From the NCBI GenBank assembly GCA_934193545.1, contig CAKPVL010000045.1:1-7229 (forward strand): a stretch of 7,229 bases of DNA, given 5' to 3'. The notes under the pieces are model-generated. The model was not told the origin of the DNA. It ran no database searches and saw only the letters and a program-made list of their open reading frames with translations. The position numbers were made by a program, and so were the translations under genes. Positions 4,345-7,229 of this stretch are shown here, piece by piece (position 1 is the first letter of the stretch; each line of letters starts with the position of its first letter). This DNA is from an uncultured Granulicatella sp. GTDB lineage: Bacteria; Bacillota; Bacilli; Lactobacillales; Aerococcaceae.

Positions 4345-5325
4345 ATGCATATACCAGATAATTACTTAAGCCCAGCATCTTGCGCCGTGTTAGCAGTTGC
4401 GGCAGCGCCTGTTGTTGGGCTATCCATTACGAAAGTCAAAGCACAATTAAAGGAAAATAAAGAATTAGCACCAATGCTTGGGATTGCGGCTTCTCTTTCT
4501 TTCTTATTAATGATGTTTAATGTACCAATCCCTGGTGGTACTACTGCTCACGCTGTCGGCGGCGTGTTACTTTCAATCTTAATTGGACCATATGCCGCGA
4601 GTCTGGCACTGACCGTCGCCCTCCTCTTACAAGCTCTTCTATTTGGAGATGGAGGAATTCTTGCACTTGGCGCAAATATCTTCAACATGGCGATTGCAAT
4701 GCCATTTGTCGGATACGCCGTTTATAATTTCTTCCGTAAAGAAAACCACGAAACAGCCGGAGTTCTCGTTGGTTCTTACGTAGGAATTAATGTGGCTGCT
4801 TTCTTAACAGCTATTGAACTTGGAATTCAACCCGTCATTGCCACTCAAGGAGGCGAACCTCTCTATAACCCTTATGGATTAGCGGTTACGATTCCAGCCA
4901 TGATGGTGACTCACTTAACGATTGCTGGTGCTGTTGAAGTCTTCTTCACTTATGTCATTTATCGTTTTGTAAAACAAGTGGCACCACAAGAATTGTACAC
5001 ACCAACTTCTGTGAATACGACTTCTTTTGTAAAGAAAATCCGCTATGTCTTAATCGCCTTAGTCGTATTAAGCCCATTAGGATTACTAGCAGAAGGAACA
5101 GCCTTTGGAGAATGGTCGGCCGACGAACTTGCTGAAATGATGAACAATGTTCCAGCAGGAATCGAAAATGGATTTTCATTCGAAGCCCTTTTCAGTGACT
5201 ACACGATCCCTGGCACAAACATCGCAGTCGGTTATATTTTATCAGCCATTACTGCACTATTAATCTTCTATATTTTAGGAAAAATGATTCGAACAATGAA
5301 TGGAGCAAAAGCATCTCATGCGTAA
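4345..5325 (+). CDS. cbiM: ECF transporter substrate-binding component CbiM (Ni/Co), fused to a PDGLE/CbiN-like domain
   Basis: A polytopic membrane protein of 326 residues that binds nickel or cobalt for the CbiMQO importer. The start is fixed by function and ribosome site: GGAG (4333-4336) is eight bases before ATG 4345, and the protein then begins MHIPDNYLSP. In the family the N-terminal Met1 and His2 coordinate the metal, so an upstream start at 4273 is unlikely. A further ligand, His69, lies in IPGGTTAHAVGG. The core ends near residue 215. Beyond it a segment with SPLGLLAEGTAFGEW (243-257), an external loop and a last membrane helix (about 295-315) resembles the PDGLE/CbiN-NikN component, so the auxiliary subunit seems fused here. 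Nickel and cobalt cannot be told apart from this sequence alone. The gene overlaps cbiQ by eight bases. Confidence 0.93.
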   Translation: MHIPDNYLSPASCAVLAVAAAPVVGLSITKVKAQLKENKELAPMLGIAASLSFLLMMFNVPIPGGTTAHAVGGVLLSILIGPYAASLALTVALLLQALLFGDGGILALGANIFNMAIAMPFVGYAVYNFFRKENHETAGVLVGSYVGINVAAFLTAIELGIQPVIATQGGEPLYNPYGLAVTIPAMMVTHLTIAGAVEVFFTYVIYRFVKQVAPQELYTPTSVNTTSFVKKIRYVLIALVVLSPLGLLAEGTAFGEWSADELAEMMNNVPAGIENGFSFEALFSDYTIPGTNIAVGYILSAITALLIFYILGKMIRTMNGAKASHA

Positions 5326-6106
5326 ACTACCTGACTGGCTACAACAAGACGAAGCACTCGCTGCCTCTTCGAAAAGCCATCAATATTTACAAATGAATAT
5401 CAACTCATTGCGCCGTCTACTCGGCAAAATGAAACAAACGGCACCCGCATTTAAGGCGAAATCTTCGTCCCCAATGCGGTTCGTTTACTTTGTGTGCTTA
5501 GCGATTCTCATTACACTCAGCCACTCCACTATCCAACTATGGATTTTGGCAATCTTCCTATTAGCCCATATCGCCTTTCTTCCAGGAGAAGCGCTCCTCC
5601 GTCTGTGGAAGGTTCTCACGCGGGTACTCATTTTTACAGCGATTGTCCTCTTGCCAAGTATTCTTCTAAGAGGCTTCCAGAATAGTGGCATCTTCCTTGG
5701 TCGTACAGGAATTTTGGTCTTAAACTTGTCGCTCTTTTTAGCCACTACGATTAGCGTTCAACTCGTTGAGGCGCTTCGTCAGTTGCATTTTCCAAAAACC
5801 ATGATTCAAACACTCGAACTCGCGATGAAATATACGTATATTCTCGGAAAGCATCTTCAACAACAAATCGAATGCGTTCAACTGCGAACCATCGGGCAAA
5901 AGGTCAATCTAGGGTTATTTGGATCGATTCTTGGGCTCTTGTATTTATCGTCGAAAAACCATACGAAAGAAGTTTACGAGGCCATGACGCTTCGAGGCTA
6001 CGGAATGGACGTTAAACAAAAAGTCCCTTTCCACTGGAAGAAAGAGGACGGCTTACTATTACTAGAATTAATCGTGCTGGTAGCCGTAACAACCGTGCTA
6101 CGATAG
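5318..6106 (+). CDS. cbiQ: ECF transporter transmembrane (T) component CbiQ
   Basis: The 262-residue coupling protein that joins CbiM to the CbiO ATPase. The first ~45 residues are hydrophilic (MRKLPDWLQQDEALAAS), followed by hydrophobic helices between about 50 and 150, a cytoplasmic coupling region, and a final helix at the C-terminus. The best coupling motif is EAMTLRGYGM (221-230), the second ATPase-contacting motif of T-components. The first is less canonical: QLRTIG (188-193) where many relatives have Ala-Arg-Gly. ATG 5318 is preferred to ATG 5300, because 5300 has no ribosome site while GGAG (5302-5305) precedes 5318 by 12 bases, and this start overlaps the cbiM stop as in a coupled operon. 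cbiO follows after 12 bases. Confidence 0.92.
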   Translation: MRKLPDWLQQDEALAASSKSHQYLQMNINSLRRLLGKMKQTAPAFKAKSSSPMRFVYFVCLAILITLSHSTIQLWILAIFLLAHIAFLPGEALLRLWKVLTRVLIFTAIVLLPSILLRGFQNSGIFLGRTGILVLNLSLFLATTISVQLVEALRQLHFPKTMIQTLELAMKYTYILGKHLQQQIECVQLRTIGQKVNLGLFGSILGLLYLSSKNHTKEVYEAMTLRGYGMDVKQKVPFHWKKEDGLLLLELIVLVAVTTVLR

Positions 6107-6118
6107 AAAGGAACGCTT

Positions 6119-6844
6119 ATGATTACAATTCACGATGGAAATTATCACTACAGTGAAGATATTGGAATCCACGACATAAATCTTCATATCGATAAAGGCG
6201 AAACCGTCGCTTTGATGGGACCGAATGGAGCCGGGAAATCTACACTCTTTAAAATTTTGGTAGGCCTACTTCCGCTTTCTTCTGGACAATACCAATTTAA
6301 CGATTGGACGGTGGATGCGGACTTCTTAAAAGAGCCAAGTAACGCCGGTCACTTATACCAACAAGTCGGCTTGATTTTTCAAAATAGCGACATTCAATTG
6401 TTCAATACTACCGTTGCGGAAGAACTTGCCTTTGGTCCACGTCAACTCGGATTGCCCGAAAAAGAAATCGAAAGACGAGTGAAGGATACACTGGCACTCT
6501 TAGAAATCGAACACCTAAGGGACCGCATTCCCTATCACCTTTCAGGCGGTGAAAAGAAACTTGTGGCGATTGCTAGTGTGCTCACGATGAATCCAAGCGT
6601 CTTATTGTTTGACGAGCCATTTAACGGCCTCTCACCAAAATACCAACGCCTCATTGTGGAATTACTACAAGAGTTAAAAACCGCAGGAAAAACGATGATT
6701 ATTTCTTCACACCATTATGAACAAATTCAAGAGGTCATCCAACGTGTTCTCGTATTTTCAGAAGAACATACTCTAACAGGTGACTTTTCTAAAGAAGAAT
6801 GGGAAGGCAATCCTGAATTTCGAGAAAATTTTCATTTAGAATAA
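6119..6844 (+). CDS. cbiO: ECF transporter ATP-binding component CbiO
   Basis: A 241-residue cytoplasmic ABC ATPase that powers the CbiMQ transporter. All motifs are present: Walker A GPNGAGKST (34-42), Q-loop Gln88 in IFQNSDIQLF, signature LSGGE (141-145), Walker B VLLFDE (161-166) with catalytic Glu166, and switch His198 in ISSHH. Two small oddities are LSP after Walker B, where LDP is usual in the D-loop, and a second His at 199 where Asp is common. The phrase 'QNSDIQLF...V.EELAFGP' is typical of ECF-type ATPases. Only one ATPase gene is present, as expected for a dedicated CbiMQO system in which it acts as a homodimer. Start: AAAGGA (6107-6112), six bases before ATG. It is the last gene of the operon. 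Confidence 0.95.
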   Translation: MITIHDGNYHYSEDIGIHDINLHIDKGETVALMGPNGAGKSTLFKILVGLLPLSSGQYQFNDWTVDADFLKEPSNAGHLYQQVGLIFQNSDIQLFNTTVAEELAFGPRQLGLPEKEIERRVKDTLALLEIEHLRDRIPYHLSGGEKKLVAIASVLTMNPSVLLFDEPFNGLSPKYQRLIVELLQELKTAGKTMIISSHHYEQIQEVIQRVLVFSEEHTLTGDFSKEEWEGNPEFRENFHLE

Positions 6845-6867
6845 AATCTTCATCTATTAAATAAAAG

Positions 6868-6904
6868 AAGCAACGGATTTCAGAAGAGAGCTGTTGCTTT
6901 TTTT
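6868..6904 (+). terminator. Intrinsic terminator of the cbiMQO operon
   Basis: AAGCAACGG (6868-6876) pairs with CTGTTGCTT (6891-6899), nine positions including one G-U pair, followed by a run of T residues through 6904. It lies 23 bases after the cbiO stop. Confidence 0.88.
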
Positions 6905-6950
6905 GCTATCATTCTAAAGTAGGCAAAAACTGTCTGCATCACTCGCTTTG

Positions 6951-6959
6951 TGGTATAGT
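6951..6959 (+). promoter_or_regulatory. Extended -10 promoter before the short basic ORF
   Basis: TGG followed by TATAGT (6954-6959), an extended -10; the -35 region is weak (CTGTCT-like). The expected start is near 6966, about 30 bases before the start codon. Confidence 0.5.
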
Positions 6960-6996
6960 AGAAATACATTTATCCAAGCTATTGAAAGGAAAAAGA

Positions 6997-7155
6997 ATGC
7001 TAAAGTTTTTACTAAAAAAGAAAGAATCTCCAGAGACAGCTCCTGGTTCTGGAAAACAAAAGAAATCAAAAAAACGGAGAGTCAATCAAACGGTCGACCG
7101 GTACCATGGTCCTTTAATCACAAATGAAGTGAGTCTAGGGTACATTAAATTCTGA
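6997..7155 (+). pseudogene. 5' fragment of a gene for a basic protein, apparently cut by an insertion sequence
   Basis: A 52-codon frame with a good start: AAAGGA (6985-6990) six bases before ATG, and an extended -10 promoter upstream. The protein begins MLKFLLKKKESPE and is very basic; 11 of the first 28 residues are Lys or Arg. It then reads VDRYHGPLITNEVSLGYIKF. I do not recognise the family. The last part looks like the beginning of a folded domain rather than a natural end, and the TGA stop at 7153-7155 coincides with the apparent left end of an IS3-like element. The simplest reading is a longer gene interrupted after about 52 codons; a genuine 52-residue protein is possible. The rest, if it exists, lies beyond the right edge. 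Confidence 0.5.
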
Positions 7156-7229
7156 TATGTACCCAGAATCCTGGACACATTTTTTAATTAAGCTGAACAC
7201 ATGGATGTTTCCCTGTATTGAACAGGGGG
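7153..7229 (+). mobile_element. Left end of a probable IS3-family insertion sequence (partial)
   Basis: From 7153 the sequence reads TGATATGTACCC, then after seven bases TGGACAC. IS3-family ends, as I recall them, start with TG and show a TACCC ... GGACA arrangement. A hairpin CCCTGT/ACAGGG (within 7211-7227) follows in the expected untranslated leader, before a transposase gene that would begin outside the window. No transposase is visible, so this rests on the end sequence alone. Confidence 0.45.

Noticed and set aside
4271..4345. Upstream start of cbiM at 4273
   Set aside because: It has no ribosome site, would lie upstream of the predicted transcript start, and would bury the conserved Met-His N-terminus needed for metal binding.
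5485..5745. Minus-strand 86-codon ORF within cbiQ
   Set aside because: It is the antisense shadow of a well-supported membrane protein gene, with no promoter or ribosome site.

Overview
The window reads as chromosomal DNA of a low-GC Gram-positive bacterium. AAGGAGG-type ribosome binding sites, short intergenic gaps, intrinsic terminators with T-runs, a class A sortase, a YbxB-type methyltransferase, a short-chain flavodoxin and a CbiMQO transporter point to the Lactobacillales, possibly a Carnobacteriaceae-like genus such as Granulicatella. The genus is a guess; the phylum is well supported.

Layout from left to right. (1) 1-793, minus strand: a flavodoxin gene with its own promoter and terminator, then the start of a small helix-turn-helix gene that runs off the left edge. 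(2) 794-1309: no gene. It holds three related copies of an unidentified repeat, two direct and one inverted, around a strong hairpin. (3) 1346-2221, plus strand: a cation diffusion facilitator whose metal ligands (Asn-Asp/Asp-Asp) suggest manganese export. A DtxR/MntR-like half-palindrome lies just upstream of its promoter. (4) 2225-2259: a bidirectional terminator shared with the convergent, tightly linked pair on the minus strand, an RsmC/YbxB-like methyltransferase followed by sortase A. (5) 3707-3836: a gene-free stretch that looks like a minus-strand small RNA. It has a -10 box, a hairpin that exposes C-rich anti-Shine-Dalgarno motifs, and an intrinsic terminator. (6) 3897-4169, minus strand: a small GNAT acetyltransferase gene, divergent from (7) 4345-6844, plus strand: cbiM-cbiQ-cbiO, an energy-coupling-factor importer for nickel or cobalt, closed by a terminator. 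(8) 6997-7155: a short basic ORF whose stop codon appears to come from the left end of an IS3-like insertion sequence that continues past the right edge.

Functional links: CbiM (substrate binding), CbiQ (coupling protein) and CbiO (ATPase) form one transporter. The manganese exporter candidate and the Ni/Co importer make this a region with two metal transport loci, but nothing ties them to each other. No cobalamin or urease genes are present to decide between nickel and cobalt. Several computed ORF starts are replaced here by downstream starts that have better ribosome binding sites (flavodoxin 733, CDF 1346, GNAT 4169, cbiM 4345, cbiQ 5318).

The most unusual parts are the repeat cluster at 884-1260, the small RNA candidate at 3707-3836, and the gene truncation at 7153. 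Family assignments rest on motif recognition from memory; no database search was possible.
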